From Saccharina japonica (taxonomy: Eukaryota; Sar; Phaeophyceae; Laminariales; Laminariaceae), in the NCBI GenBank assembly GCA_008828725.1, contig MEHQ01000383.1:184013-248012 (forward strand): a stretch of DNA of 64,000 bases. The letters run 5' to 3'. Of this stretch, positions 1-12,000 are shown one piece after another (within the stretch, counting starts at the first letter, position 1; every line of letters begins with the position of its first letter). The translations under genes were made by a program, and so were the position numbers. The notes under the pieces are model-generated. The model was not told where the DNA came from, ran no database searches, and saw only the letters and a program-made list of their open reading frames with translations.

Positions 1-126
1 TCAAGCGTGGACCCGAAGATTTACCCCCCCCGGGAAAAATTGGTGAGGGAATCGCATTTCTCGTTCTTCTTTATCGAAGATGCCTCATGACTAGAGCTCT
101 TAGTCGGCAAGACTTAAGTCGACAGT

Positions 127-380
127 TATTACGGAGGACCATAGTAAATAGGACCAACTATTGTTATTTTTAATGGGGAAATATATAGGCTTTTGTGTAT
201 TCCGTATGTCCTATTTACTACATTAGCCCACCCCGTAATATTACGGGGGACCATATAGTAAAATGGGGGACGTACGGTACAGACATGAAATGCATATATT
301 TCCCTACTTTTCGCTATTACGGGCGACCATAGTAAATACTAGTAATTAGGACCTACGGTACACACAAAAAAATCCCCGGT
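127..380. mobile_element. MITE-1 cluster (GGACCATAGTAAATAGGACC ends)
   Basis: The copy at 127-238 has ends TATTACGGAGGACCATAG and its inverted counterpart running to CCCCGTAATA. One or two damaged copies follow directly to about 380. The interior carries the family signature AAATATATAGGCTTTTGTG. Family copies elsewhere: 19117-19216, 19601-19705, 20200-20317, 20652-20765, 24022-24090, 25384-25475, 27815-27905, 31845-31935, 43608-43720 and 50689-50768. There is no coding capacity; it must be mobilised by an unseen transposase. Confidence 0.75.
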
Positions 381-809
381 TTTCAAAAACGCCGTACAAA
401 ATCACTGAAAACTTCAATATTTTTATTTTTTTGTACACTACACTGCGGATCAATATGACTTTCTTCTAGAAAAACAAGGGGTTTCCACATGAGTTCTGGA
501 GGAATCATTGTACCGGGGATAGGGGACATTTTGGCTTGACAACGCAAAAGGCCTTGACAGACAACCTTGACGCTTGACAAACTTGACACTTGACCGTCAA
601 CCGACATATTTGCTCGCAACAGCAGCCGGATGGGGTTTATCTTCTAGTAGGCGGCGTTTTTCAGAAGGGAATTTCTTTCCGTGGCCCAGGGCACAACGAA
701 GTAAAATATTTGTCCGTAAAGCGTCGCCCAGAGACCAGCAACGAGGAAACATACGTAGGTTCATAGCACACACCCACAGCAGCAGTAAGTACTACGTCTG
801 AGGGCTGCT
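381..809. other. No recognisable gene
   Basis: A block rich in TTGACA-like words (540-600), then CAACCGACATATTTG, which recurs in variant form near 52655. No supported gene or RNA. Confidence 0.4.
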
Positions 810-1016
810 GCAGCAGCAGCAGAGACAGGAAGACGACGAGTACAGCTCGCAACAGCATCCTAATGAATGATGTGCTAGAGAGTGTGCAGTAGCAGCAGCA
901 GCAGCAGAGACAGGAAGACGACGAGTACAGCTCGCGACAGCAGCCTAATGCATAATGTGTTAAAGAGTGTGCAGCAGCAGCAGCAGAGACAGGAAGACGA
1001 CGAGTACAGTTCGAAA
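810..1016. repeat. Tandem repeat, about 80-85 bp x 3
   Basis: GAGACAGGAAGACGACGAGT begins at 822, 907 and 987, each preceded by a CAG run and followed by ACAGC(T)TCG. No convincing coding frame is maintained. Confidence 0.75.
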
Positions 1017-1117
1017 TCCAGTACCAGACCTTGGACGCAAATAGCGGTGTAGTGCTAGGTTGGCACGGCAGCCGAACAGAGCGTGGATGCAATAGCAGTG
1101 TCGGGGGGGGGCGACGC

Positions 1118-1236
1118 GCCCCCCCCCCCGGGCAGGCGACAGTGTGCGTTCGAAATATATGTACTGTATTTTTAAACCCCCCCCCCCGGGCAGGCGACAG
1201 TGTGCGTTCGAAATATATGTACTGTATTTTTAAAAA
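1118..1236. repeat. Tandem duplication of about 57 bp with C-run starts
   Basis: Two copies of a C run followed by GGGCAGGCGACAGTGTGCG and ATATATGTACTGTATTTTT. The C-run at each unit start resembles the C-tail element junctions elsewhere. Confidence 0.7.
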
Positions 1237-1357
1237 AAAAGAAGCGGAGAGCAAAAAGCAGGCAAGGGAGGCATACATAGTGCGAGGGAGTACGAGCGGC
1301 CCCCAACTAACTTCTTCGGCACTGGAAAGGCACGCATCATGACGATAAAGTGCTTAC

Positions 1358-1773
1358 TAGAGGTGGGCACCGGGAGGCAAAACAAAAAAACGAAAACCGG
1401 ATAACGAGGCGTTATTATCAAAACAAAAAATTGGTTAAAACCGTTTTTTTCAGCCGGTTTTAACCGGTTTTCCGAAAACCGGTTTAAACCGGATGGTAAC
1501 GTGAGACACCTCCAAATCATTGAACATAACGGCATGTTTAGGTCTAAAACGTGCTGTTTATATGTGGATTTCGAGCCACAACCACAGCACACGGGGTGAC
1601 GTGATTTCAAGGTGTAAAACATTGTTGTGAAGAAGACATTGCCGGTGCACAGGTAACAGGGTACTATATACCTCCCCCCAAGACTATCCAGCACTGAACA
1701 GCGATCAGCTGTTCGCATGTTGGGTTTCCAAAAACCGGTTTCAACCGTTTTTTGTTATCGGTGCCCACCTCTA
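1358..1773. mobile_element. CCGGTTT palindromic element with hAT-like ends
   Basis: Terminal inverted repeat of 15 bases: TAGAGGTGGGCACCG at the left, CGGTGCCCACCTCTA at the right. Sub-terminal blocks are built from AAAACCGGTTTTAACCGG palindromes. TAGAGGTGGGCA-type ends are typical of non-autonomous hAT elements. I found no clear 8-bp target duplication. There is no coding content. Confidence 0.65.
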
Positions 1774-2389
1774 ACCACGACCCATCGCCCACAACATAGC
1801 AATCCTATTGAAAGAGAAAAATGAATGGAAAAAATGAGTGCCTCGTTTCCTAAAGAAAGCTAGATGTCAATTGTATCACCCCCTTACTACTATCTTTGTC
1901 TATTTCTTCTGACGACGATTGACGTACAGCAATACACTGTAGTCTATATACATATTATAAACTACTACGTACGCGTTTACATAGACATTGTGGGCTTCGG
2001 AAGCTTCCCTCGGCATACATATCTTCCTAGGTGACAGTCACTCTCAGCCTTTAATTGCCGCAGGAGAAGTTCTTGGCTTCCTTTGCTTTCTTCTTTCTTC
2101 GCGATTACTCGCTTCCTGTCTTTGTTTTCTATGCGTTGCAGATCAGCGTATTCGGAGGGGGTTCCTGCGCGCGGTCTAACCCCTGCACTAAAATCAAGTA
2201 AACACATCAACACTAATTTCAAGACAACAATTTCCACACTAATTTCAATATTTTTGTTTTCAGACTAAAATTAAGTTTTTTTTCAAAGAGTTAAAAAAAG
2301 TAAAATATTATACAGATAGATGTCGTACGTGAAAAATGTGTATACCTTGGTATAACACTATACTACTGTGTGTATACTATTATAAGTAC
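1774..2389. other. No recognisable gene
   Basis: AT-rich sequence. The stretch complementary to 1977-2237 is open and lysine/glutamate-rich on the - strand, but I see no domain and no splice context. Confidence 0.35.
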
Positions 2390-2633
2390 TGGTGGTGGTT
2401 TTATTCGGCAGAGACTCAGTGAAGGAGTTGTCTGGTGCTACCGGTTTTCCGGTTTTACCCGTTTTAAATCGGTTTTATCCGGTTTTCCGGTTTTATCCGG
2501 TTTTATCCGGTTTTCGGTTAACCGGTTTAAACCGGCGAAAAAAACGCGTTAAAAAAACCGACCACTCGTACACGCCTGCTGGGTTTCCAAAAACCGGTTT
2601 AAACCGTTTTTTTTTAACGGTGCCCACCTCTAG
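2390..2633. mobile_element. CCGGTTT palindromic element, second copy, left end degraded
   Basis: It shares TGGGTTTCCAAAAACCGG and the right end ACGGTGCCCACCTCTA with the 1358-1773 element. The inner part repeats GGTTTTATCCGGTTTTCC. The left terminus is not recognisable. Confidence 0.55.
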
Positions 2634-3060
2634 TGACTACCCAGTCGTCAGTATTTTGAGCAGCGCCTCTCTCCCCCCCCCCCCTCCCCTCCCCCCCCAA
2701 TACCCCCTCCCCGGCCCCTCCTTGTGCGCATTGGTGAACGGTCCGTGTTGCTGCTGCATCCGCAGCCGTCGCGTACCGCTTTGCTGCTTTACTCCACTCC
2801 GCGTCATGCTATTTCCGCATGTAGGCCTCCGCCCAGTCCTCGGCCACTCGAAGCCACCTGCCGGCCTTCTGTGCTGCCTAGCCTACGTACCACTGTTACA
2901 TGTATGTGCTAACTGTTGATGAAGTGCACTACTCATAAGAGACGGCTGCTGTTTGACCCCTCGACTGCCTGCCTCCGTACTCTAAAACCAGTATATTAAG
3001 GGCAACAGAGGCCTTCACGCGCCCAAGAAGACCGGTGTCCCGCCTTTTATACCCTGGTAT
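2634..3060. other. Pyrimidine-rich spacer
   Basis: C/T-rich tract (2670-2725) followed by sequence of balanced composition; nothing recognised. Confidence 0.4.
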
Positions 3061-3268
3061 TCGTTAGTATGGGCCCTTAACCCAAAATCGTCAAACTTTC
3101 ATTCTTGTGCTTGTAATATTTTTCATACTAGACTCAGGTCATGGAATTATTCATCGGGTATATATAGCACTGTTTTTCCCCCTCCAAAACCTACTTACTA
3201 TTAGTATGGAGCTCCTCAAGTTAGGAGCTTAGAAAAAACAAGGTGCACATCTCTATCGTAGCATGCGC
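3061..3268. mobile_element. MITE-2, right part, beginning at a foldback remnant
   Basis: Matches MITE-2 from CCTTAACCCAAAATCGTC to the end CTATCGTAGCATGCG. The first bases TTAGTATGGGCCC are the right end of the foldback element that splits the MITE-2 copy at 42380-42819. This copy therefore carries the same nested junction. Confidence 0.65.
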
Positions 3269-3795
3269 CTGCGGGCCCTCCTTGGTCGAAGAGGGCAGAC
3301 TTAAGTCGGCCACTGGGCTGGGCACCGGTAGCGTCGGCTTTCGCCAGCGTTCTTCCCGACTAGAATCAGTTTGTCGGCTATTGGCACCCACCGATGGATT
3401 ACTTTTTAGGGGGGGGAGGACGAAACATTTTCCACACCTCAAGACAGAAATCAATCTCCACTCCATCCTGATCGGTATGGTCTACATGAGTTGGCGCTTT
3501 TGTTTAATTGCTGTAAATTATTTGAAATAATTTTGCCGTCTTGGTTAAGAAGTTGAATCTATTGCCGTAAAGTTTTGGGAATAGGCTGAAAAAAGTTCCC
3601 AGAATACTTTGAACAATTTTGGGCGATACGAATGGCTCTCTACCGATTAATTACTCTTCGCGAAATCCGGCCGGGTCACGGGCCCTTGTAATACTTACGT
3701 TTTAGGGGTGTGAAGGGCGATACATTCCTACACCTCGGAAAAGACAATCAGTCCCCGCTTTCGTGATCTAGAGCTTTCAGGGAGGATGAATTCCT
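3269..3795. other. No recognisable gene
   Basis: Sequence of ordinary complexity. From about 3720 (CACCTCGGA) the leader of the GATCTGTAT minisatellite element begins. Confidence 0.35.
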
Positions 3796-4190
3796 GATCT
3801 GTATGATCTGTATGATCTGTATGATATGTATGATCTGCATGATCTGTATGATGTGTATGATCTGTATGATCTGTATGATCTGTATGATCTGCATGATCTG
3901 TATGGTATGCATTATCTGTACGATCTGTCTGATCGGTATGATCGGTATTATCGGTATGGTCTATATAGCTCATGTTGCTGGGTCGGGGTCGTATAGCCTG
4001 TATGGTCTAGGGTAAGTTTCTTTAGTTGGATCCATATTGTATACAGATCATGCACAACATATCATAACGGCAGCTTTAGGATCTAGATGATCTGTAGATG
4101 ATCTATCTGTAGATGATCTATCTGTAGATGATCTATCTGCAGATTATCTATCTGCATATGATCTGTAGATGATCTGTCTGTAGATGGATC
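3720..4190. repeat. GATC-minisatellite element (9-bp array plus 15-bp array)
   Basis: Leader (ACCTCGGA... CTAGAGCTTTCAGGG), then about 20 units of GATCTGTAT at 3796-3978, then a linker with CATAACGGCAGCTTTAGG, then TAGATGATCTATCTG units at 4083-4190. The same order occurs at 6870-7612, 10005-10620, 48600-48868 and 63270-63810, so the arrays sit inside one dispersed element of roughly 500 bp. Confidence 0.75.
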
Positions 4191-4239
4191 TGTCCGACGC
4201 GTGCAGCTTTTCTTCCTTCTACACTCTGGAAGGTCCCTA

Positions 4240-4545
4240 TCGCGTCCCAAAGCAGGACCTGAAAACCGGGGATGATTCCTAAGCGTCCCCGTATTCGTGG
4301 CGTCAATTTCGATCACGCTTTTTTAAAGCACACATATACATGACGCTATCTATCTACCAACCGCAAGCTCATTACCGTTCGTAAACAAACATGCATGACC
4401 TGAAACCCGGGGATGGTTCCTAAACGTCCCCATATTCGTGGCGTGAATCCCGATCAAGCTTTTCGAAACACATGTACACGCAATTCTCTCTGTACCGAAA
4501 GCAAGCCCAATACCGTTCGTAATCTCGTACGACCTCTCGCTTCCA
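4240..4545. repeat. Direct repeat of about 150 bp, two copies
   Basis: GACCTGAAAACCGGGGATG..CCTAA.CGTCCCC, then TTCGTGGCGT.AAT, occurs at about 4247 and 4391. A third shorter copy lies at 5445-5540. No coding content. Confidence 0.6.
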
Positions 4546-4625
4546 ATCTCGCCCACATTGTCGTGACTAACCATATGACTACGGCCGTGCACGACATGAG
4601 TACACCCCCCCCCCTTATATATTTG

Positions 4626-5124
4626 TAGGTTGGGTTGGCGTCGCTTGGCGACGACGCTGTAAAACATGCCTCTCACTGCGTGAGCTAGGCAAGCAGGGTA
4701 CCGTTTTTTATGTTGGCGGTCACCCAGGCTGGCGGTCTGGTTATATCATTTTGTGCGTGGTTGATAAGCTCAACTCCGCACAAGGGAAATGATTGTATCA
4801 CGTAGTGTGATATGGCAAGGCATCCATGAGGCAGATACGTAGTGATACCCATTGCTGTCTCTGGGAGTGGCCACACCGGAGATTAAATCAATTCATGGGA
4901 GGCTGTCGTCCATATGCAAGTCCGCCTCAGAGGCAGTTCTTAGCAGGATGCAGCTCACCCTCCATGCGACTCGCCCAATGCCTCACGGCGCTTCGCGCTT
5001 GGTGCAAGCAATGTCTGCCTGGTTGGTGAAAACCCAACGTGCTCCGTCCCGGCATTGTAGGGATGCGAGGGTCTATGGTCATATGACTACGGCCGTGCAC
5101 GACATGAGTACACCCCCCCCCCCC
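4626..5124 (+). mobile_element. C-tail element type 1 (CTR1), full-length
   Basis: About 490 bp starting GGTTGGGTTGGCGTCG, running through TGGCCACACC, CATATGCAAGTCCGCCTC, GCGCTTGGTGCAAGCAATG and GGGATGCGAGGGTCTATGG, and ending CACGACATGAGTACA followed by 13 C. A second full-length copy is at 11937-12430. All other copies (5140-5352, 8569-8965, 12655-12972, 13430-14070, 15093-15198, 44084-44183, 45998-46215) lack the start but most keep the C-tailed end. A 49-bp tail fragment is at 4566-4614. Confidence 0.7.
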
Positions 5125-5139
5125 AACTATGTCGACGCT

Positions 5140-5352
5140 GCCATCCCTATGAAAGACAGCCCGCATCACAAGCGGTTCTTCGTAGGATGCAGCTCGTCCT
5201 TCATACGACTCGACCAAATACTCCACGCGCCGCTTCGCGCTTGGTGCAAGAAATCAACATGCCTGCTTGGTCGGTGGAAACCCGACATGCTCCGTCCCGG
5301 CATTATAGGGATGCGAGGGTCTACGGTCATACAACCATTGCCATGCATGGCA
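5140..5352 (+). mobile_element. CTR1, fragment without C tail
   Basis: Internal CTR1 sequence from CAAGCGGTTCTTCGTAGGATG to GAGGGTCTACGGTCATAC, with an altered end (CCATTGCCATGCATGGC). It follows the C tail of the full-length copy directly. Confidence 0.6.
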
Positions 5353-5705
5353 TGCGGCTACTACGTAAAACGGCCAGCTATGGCGTGGGTATACTCGACC
5401 TTCTCCTTCCCTACCTCCTTTCTATAAAAAGTCTGGTCGTGTCCCAAAACCAAAGCAAGACCTGAAAACCGGGGATGGCTCTTAAATGTCCCCTTAGTCA
5501 TGATCACTTTTTTGTGACAATTGTCTAACAACATACCCGACACAGCGGTGAACACACTTGAAGATCATCCGGTTCATGGCCATAGCAGAGTTAAGGCCAG
5601 GGAACCTGGTTTGTCATGAGAAAAAAAACAGATAATACAAAATTGTCCCTTATCCCCCTAACCATGTCGTAAGCCGGAAAAATAACACCAGTGCACGTTA
5701 CTGCC

Positions 5706-5790
5706 TACCACTCTTGTCCATAAATATAAGCACCTTTTATACACTCATATTCAATAAAAATGGTGCTTATAGTTCGGGACAGAGTGGTAT
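5706..5790. mobile_element. MITE-5 (ACCACTCT ends, about 85 bp)
   Basis: TACCACTCTTGTCC..AATATAAGCACC at the left is inverted as GGTGCTTATAGTTCGGGACA and GAGTGGTA at the right. Relatives lie at 22691-22773, 34299-34391 and 49201-49282. It lies 96 bp upstream of ALG2 exon A, inside the preceding intron. Confidence 0.65.
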
Positions 5791-5886
5791 ACCGTAAACT
5801 TGCTTATCTGCTGACGTTTTGTATATCGCTTACGTCGTCGTGACTATCACACACTCTCCTTCTGTGCCTCATCATTTTCTGGCAAG

Positions 5887-6018
5887 GTCCGATCGTCTCC
5901 CTTAACCGGTTTGAGAGAAAGAAGAACCTTGCGCTGGCCGTGAAAGCTCTGGGGTGGGCCTTGCGGGAGATGGGGAAAGCGGAGGCCTCCGACAGGGGCC
6001 TGCGTCTGATCGTTGCTG
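5887..6018 (+). CDS. ALG2: ALG2 exon A (NRFERKKN ... LIVAG)
   Basis: The acceptor CAAG at 5883-5886 is the only AG in about 45 bases of pyrimidine-rich sequence. The exon starts with the last two bases of a codon (GT), reads [18 protein letters not shown] and ends LRLIVAG plus one base before the donor GTGAGC at 6019. NRFERKKN matches the conserved NR(Y/F)ERKKN of ALG2 proteins. The preceding exon must end in phase 1, with G expected for a glycine; it was not found. Confidence 0.88.
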
Positions 6019-9000
6019 GTGAGCTGTTGGTGGTGGTGGTGGTGGTGTTGGTGCTGGTGGTGGTGAGGGCGGTGTTGGTGCTGTTGTTGCTGTTGTTAGT
6101 TAGTTGTTGTTGTTGTTTTGTTGGTGTTGGTGTTGTTAATGTTGATGTACTAATAGTTGCTGTTGCTGTTGGTGTTGTCGTTGTTGTTGGTGTTGGTGTT
6201 GGTGTTGGTGTTGGTGTTGGTGGTGTTGTTGGGAGTGGGGGTAGGGGTGGTCTTGGTTGTGGTTGTTTGGGGGTGGTGGTGGTAGAGGTGGTGTCGGTTG
6301 TTGTTGGTGGTGTTGTTGTTGTTGTTGGTGGTGTTGATGTTGTTGCTGTTGTGTTTGTTGGTGGTGGTGTTGGTGTTGTTGTTGGTGATGGTTTTGGCGA
6401 AAGAGGAAATACGAAGACACGGGACAAGTGCGTGGTGGTAGTCGTGGTGGTGGTGGTTGTGGTGGTAGTGAGGCCTTGCTACGAGTACACACAACAGCCT
6501 CCCTGCCCGTAACGCTGTCAGGGTATGTTCGTGCTATTGTAATCCACAATTATCCTTTTAATTATATAGACTACACTAGTAACCAAACACGTTATAATTC
6601 TCGTATTTCTGTTTACGGATGTTCGGATCGACTATAATAGGTATCATCGTTGTGTCGACGGCAAAACTATTATTGTTTGCTTGCCCTCCCCCCACCATTT
6701 GCTCCATCTTGAAAGGTATGCGTGGTCAATGGCCAAATGACTAAGGCAAGCAACAAATTCGTACGCTCCCCACCCCCCACCATTGTTTTGTATGCTGTTA
6801 TTTTCCTCACCAATATACGAAGTATATGAGTATATTTTGCCGAATGTTTCACACTAGATGACTGATTCTCGCTTCATGATCTAGATCTGCATGATCTGTA
6901 TGCCATGTATGCTCTGCATGGTCTGTATGATCTGTGTGATCTGTGTGATATGTATGGTCTGTATGATCTGTATGGTCTGTATGATTTGAATATCATGTAT
7001 CTCGGGTGGTGGGAGCCGCAATGACCTGCTTAGTCTATAAATAGGAAACATGTTTACATGCTTCCTGGGTTGGAACCTGTATTATAAACAGATCTTGCAC
7101 AATATATGAATACCATAACGGCAGGTTTAGGATCTGATCTAGATCGTAACGGCAGGTTTAGGATCTAAGTTAGCTAGATCGTGACGGCAGATTTAGGATC
7201 TAAATGACCCACAGTAGATCGTAACGGCAGGTTTAAGATGTAGATGATCTAGATCGTAACGGCAGGTTTAGGACCTAGATGATCTAGATCGTAACGATAG
7301 GTTTAGGGTCTAAATGATCTAGATCGTAACGGCAGGTTTATGATCTATATGATCTACTGCAGATCGTAACGGCAGGCTTAGGATCTATATGATCTAGATC
7401 GTAACGGCAGGTTTAGGATCTAGATGATCCAGATCGTAGCGGCAGGTTTAGGGTCTAGATGATCTAGATCGTAACGGCAGGTTTAGGATCTAGATGATCT
7501 AGATCGTGACGGCAGGTTTAGGATCTAGATGATCTAGATCGTAACGGTAGGTTTAGGATCTAGGTTGTCTACAGTAGATCGTAACGGCAGGTTTAAGATG
7601 TAGATGATCAAGATCGTGGTCTGTCCCGCGTGCGGAATGCTTCTATTTTCAGGCGGCTACGACGAGAGAGTATCGGAGAACGTCGAACATCTCGAAGAAC
7701 TCAGGGCGTGCGCCAAGGAGCAAGGGTTGGAGGAGCTGGTCGAGTTCCAGACTAACGTTGGCGATGGTAAGCTCGGCGTGTGTGTGCAGGGGGGGGGGGG
7801 GGGCTTATTCTCGTTTGTTGCTCGCCTTTGATTCGTTTGACCGTTGAGCACGCATTCCTTTCGAGACGGAGCACCGTTCTTACTCCTAATAGAGACACCT
7901 TCAACATTTGGGCGCTCACTAGACTCGTGCTACGATAAAGGTATAAGGTATACCTTTTTTTGGCTGAAACGTTTTCTGAATGACCTAGTAAAGCCTCCTT
8001 AACCCAAAATCGTCTGACCTTCATCCTCGCGTTCTGTATGTCCCGTTGTATCGTCAGGCCATGGTATTTTATGCCCATCGGGTAGCACGTTTGTTTTCCT
8101 TCAAAATCAGTGTGCAGGCTACTGCAGGTATAGAGCTCCTCAAGTGACCACCTTCAGAAGCAAAAAAAAACCATTGGTGCAAGCCTCTACTGCAGCAAGC
8201 CGTTCATTACGTTATGTTTTTGCTTATCTTATCGCCCAAATCCCAGTTCCATTCCTGTGCGGTGGGGGGGGTGGGGGGGGCGTGGGGGGGTGGGTGGGGG
8301 TGGGGGGTGGGTGGGGGGGGCGGGGGGGGGGGGGGGCGGGGGGTGGGGGGGTAACTCATCTGTGCTTACCCTACGTCCGTGTTGACGCATTGTAACTCGC
8401 GCATCCCTTCGAGACAGGGCGGAGAAGGGTGTGGCCGTTTTTTTTTCCCCTGCTCTAAAAGTCCCGAATGTGTTTTCCCGAAATGGTTTTCCCATGTACT
8501 GCATCAGCCTGGGCTGCTCCGTGTGATCGGCGCTACATACGACTTCGTAAGTTGCGGGACAAAAGTGGAGGGGGGGGGGGGTACTCATGTCGTGCACGGC
8601 CGTAGTCGTATGACCATAGACCCTCGCATCCCTACAATGCCGGGACGGAGCACGTTGGGTTTTCACCAACCTGGCAGACATTGCTTGCACCAAGCGCGAA
8701 GCGCCGTGAGGTATTGGGCGAGTCGCATGGAGGGTGAACTGTATCCTGCTAAGAACCGCCTCTGAGGCGGACTTGCATATGGACGACAGCTTCGATGAGT
8801 TAATTTAATTTCTGGTGTGGCCACTTCCTGAGACAGCAATGGGTATCACTACGTATCTGCCTCGTGGATACTCATGTCGTGCATGGCCGTAGTCGTATGA
8901 CCATATATCCTCGCATCCCTACAATGCCGGGACGGAGCGCGTTGGGTTTTCGCTGACCAAGCTAACACGGTAGTTGAACTATAACTGTCGGTAACGCGTG

Positions 9001-12000
9001 TGCGTTGTTGAATCCCGGCTGGTCGAAAGAGGTCCCTGTTTTTTCACGCCGTGTATATATTAGAAAACCACGTTCGCTTGCAGGGGATGGATGCACTCTT
9101 CAGCCCAAACGCTTCACACCTCTTGGCAGATGATGATCTGTCTGATCTGTCTCGAGTAGATGATCTAGTTCCTCTTGCCTACCGTTGTGATACGTTGTGG
9201 AGGACCTGCGTAGTACAGATCCAACCCAGGGATAGATGTTGCTGGATCGTGAAGATGAGACGGGTCCCACCCGGTAACATGACCTAGATCATACAGATCA
9301 TACAGATCATACCGATCATACCACATCGGGAATATATCTGCCTTGAAAGATCTAAAGCATGATCTATCTGTAGATGTTAGGAAGAAACCCCCACCCCAAC
9401 CCAACCTACCCAACCTCCTCCATCTCCACCCCCTCCATCTTCCTCCCCATTGCACCTCGCCCCGTTCCTGCTCCCTGTTGACCCCGCTCCGTGTATTGCT
9501 TATTGCCTGTTATAATCATAAGAGGAACGATCACAGCTGCTACGGCAAGCGAGTTGTGTGCTGTACACCCCTTCCCACGAGCACTTTGGGATTGTGCCCG
9601 TGGAGGCTATGTGCTCAGGAGCACCGGTGGTAGCAGTCAGCTCCGGTGAGGGTTTGCTTGTTTTTTTGTTTGCTTTTTTTTTCTCATGTATGGTGGTGAT
9701 ATATGTGGGACTTGTGGTGTTTCGGAATCGTTCTGAATTTGGGATGTTGTGTGCGCGTAGTCGTGCTTTCGTATGTATGTAGTGGTGTACCGTTTGTTTT
9801 GTGTTTCAGGTTATTCCCTAAGCAATGTCTGCCTGGTTGGTGAAAAAGTCCAACGTTTTCCGTCACCATCTGCCTGGTTGGTGAAAGCCCAACGTGCTCC
9901 GTACCGTTTGTGTGTTTGTGTTTTAGGTTATTCCCCTATGCATTGATTGATGTATGGCCTCCTACTGTAGACAAACATACTTTTCTGGTGAGCATTTTTG
10001 ACTAGCACCTCGGACAGATCATATAGATCATTCCTGCTCGATGATCTAGATCTTTCAGGGGTGATACATTCCTGATCTGTATGATCTGTATGATCTGTAT
10101 GATCTGTACGATCTGTATGATCTGTATGATATGTATGATATGTATGATCTGTGTGATCTGTATGATCTGTATGATCTGTATGGTATGTGTGATCTGTGTG
10201 ATCTGTATGATCTATAGTATCTGTGTGATCTGTATGATCTGTATGATCTGTGTGATCTGTATGATCTGTATAATCTGCAGGGCCAATAGTACCTGTTGCT
10301 TCCTGGGTTGGATCTGTGCTACAAGGACCGTCCAACCTAGGAAATATGGCCTACAGGTAGATCACGCAGGTTATAGGCTCCCACCACACGGCAACATTAG
10401 CTACAGATCATACAGATCGTACAGATCATACAGACCAAACAAATCATACAGATTATACAAATCATACAGATCATACCAACCGTACAGATCATACATATCA
10501 TATATATCATACAGACATTACAGATCACACAGATCATACAGATCACACAGATCGTACAGATCACACAGATCATACAGATCAGGAGAATACCTTCCCGGAA
10601 ACATCTAGGTCATGGGGAAGGGGATGGATGATCTGCCCGAGGTGACAATTAATGTATCAGGAGAAGATCAAGACTAAGGAGGCGTGTTGTTAACAATCGC
10701 TCGAATGCCTTTCCAGGTGGCCGGAGCCCCCCCCACCCCCCCCCCCCCCCCGCCCATCCAAAATCCCTTCCCGGGGGCCCCCCCCCCCCCCCCCCCCCCT
10801 GCACCATGTAGGCGTAAACAAGTCATAGCGGGGACAGTTACCAATGTAGCACACCATTAGGCGCATGCACCGAATTGATACGTGGTTGAGACACCTTGTA
10901 TTTTACTCCATCGTGGGTTTGTTTTGTTTTGCGGGGGTCCTGTTTTTTGCGTGCAGGTGGTCCCCTCGAGACCGTCGTGGATGGGGACACGGGTTTCCTA
11001 TGTGAGGCGACGGCGGAGGCTTTCGGCTTGTCGATCGTTAAGCTGGCGCGGGACCCGTCGCTGGGCGAGCGAATGGGACAAAACGGTCGCTCCCGCGTCC
11101 AGGAAAAGTTTTCGATGGAGGTATGAGACGGAGCCCGGGGGGAAGGGAGGGAGTAGCCAGGGATGGATGGGGGATAGGAGGGAGGGAGGGAGGGAGGGAG
11201 GGAGGGAGGGAGGGAGGGCATATAGGAACCCCTTTCCAGCTCGATAAAACCGGAGATTCTATAGAACACCTTAAGACGGCTATCCCGCAGGAGAGCTTCA
11301 GCCCGAATCCCACACGGTACGGCCGACAATCTCCCACAACGGTTTTTTGTTTGTATGTCTTCCACACTTCACCCCCGACGCGTGCTACGGTAGAGGTAGC
11401 ACTTTTTGGCCGAATCGTTTTCTGAACGATCGGGCTCCTTAACCCAAATTCGTCGGACTTTCATTTTTGTGACGAATACTGTTTCAGAGTATACTCCGGT
11501 CAGGATATTTCTCATCCGGCAGCGCTTTTAGTTTCCCCCAGAATCATTTTTTCGGTGAGGTATGACGCTCCTTAAGTGAGGAGCTCAGAAAAAACACGGT
11601 GCACCTCTATCGTAGCATGCGTCCCCCCTTACGACTACGGCCATGCATAACATGAGAACACCCCCTCCCCCCGTTGGTCTCTTCCACCCCCCACCCCTCC
11701 ATACGACTACGGCCGTGCACGACATGAGTACACCCCCCCCCGCTCGATATGACTAACAAACGTTTTGTATGTAATATATGGATACAACGTAATCGGCGCC
11801 CAACTGTTGGAAGTGTCTCTATCAGGAGCAGGAACGGTGCTCCGTCTCGAAAGGGATGCGTGGTCAATGGTCAAATGACTAAGGCAATCAACAAAAATGA
11901 GTACCCCACCCCCCTATAAATATAGAATACATGTATAGGTTGGGTTGGCGTCGGTTGGCGACGATGCTGTAAAAAGCGCCTCTCACTGCGTGAGCTAGAC

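Noticed and set aside
661..1278. 205-residue minus-strand frame with Cys/Ser-rich stretches
   Set aside because: It spans three tandem units and C runs; composition explains its openness and no domain is visible.
3728..4015. Open frames reading (DHT)n or (MIC)n, also at 9928-10608 and 63208-63703
   Set aside because: They are translations of a 9-bp minisatellite, open in several frames and both strands; no gene-like flanks.
5804..6549. Long Thr/Pro- and Gln/His-rich minus-strand frames and a Val-rich plus frame
   Set aside because: They arise from the TTG/TGG tract in the ALG2 intron; only 5940-6018 of the plus frame is coding, as exon A.
7128..7612. Regular 35-bp repeats as a CRISPR array
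   Set aside because: Units are contiguous with no unique spacers, and the surrounding gene has spliceosomal introns.
9051..9125. Possible ALG2 exon after CGCTTGCAG
   Set aside because: The phase-1 frame gives [15 protein letters not shown] then stop and does not resemble ALG2. The true next exon at 9523 joins exon B in frame.
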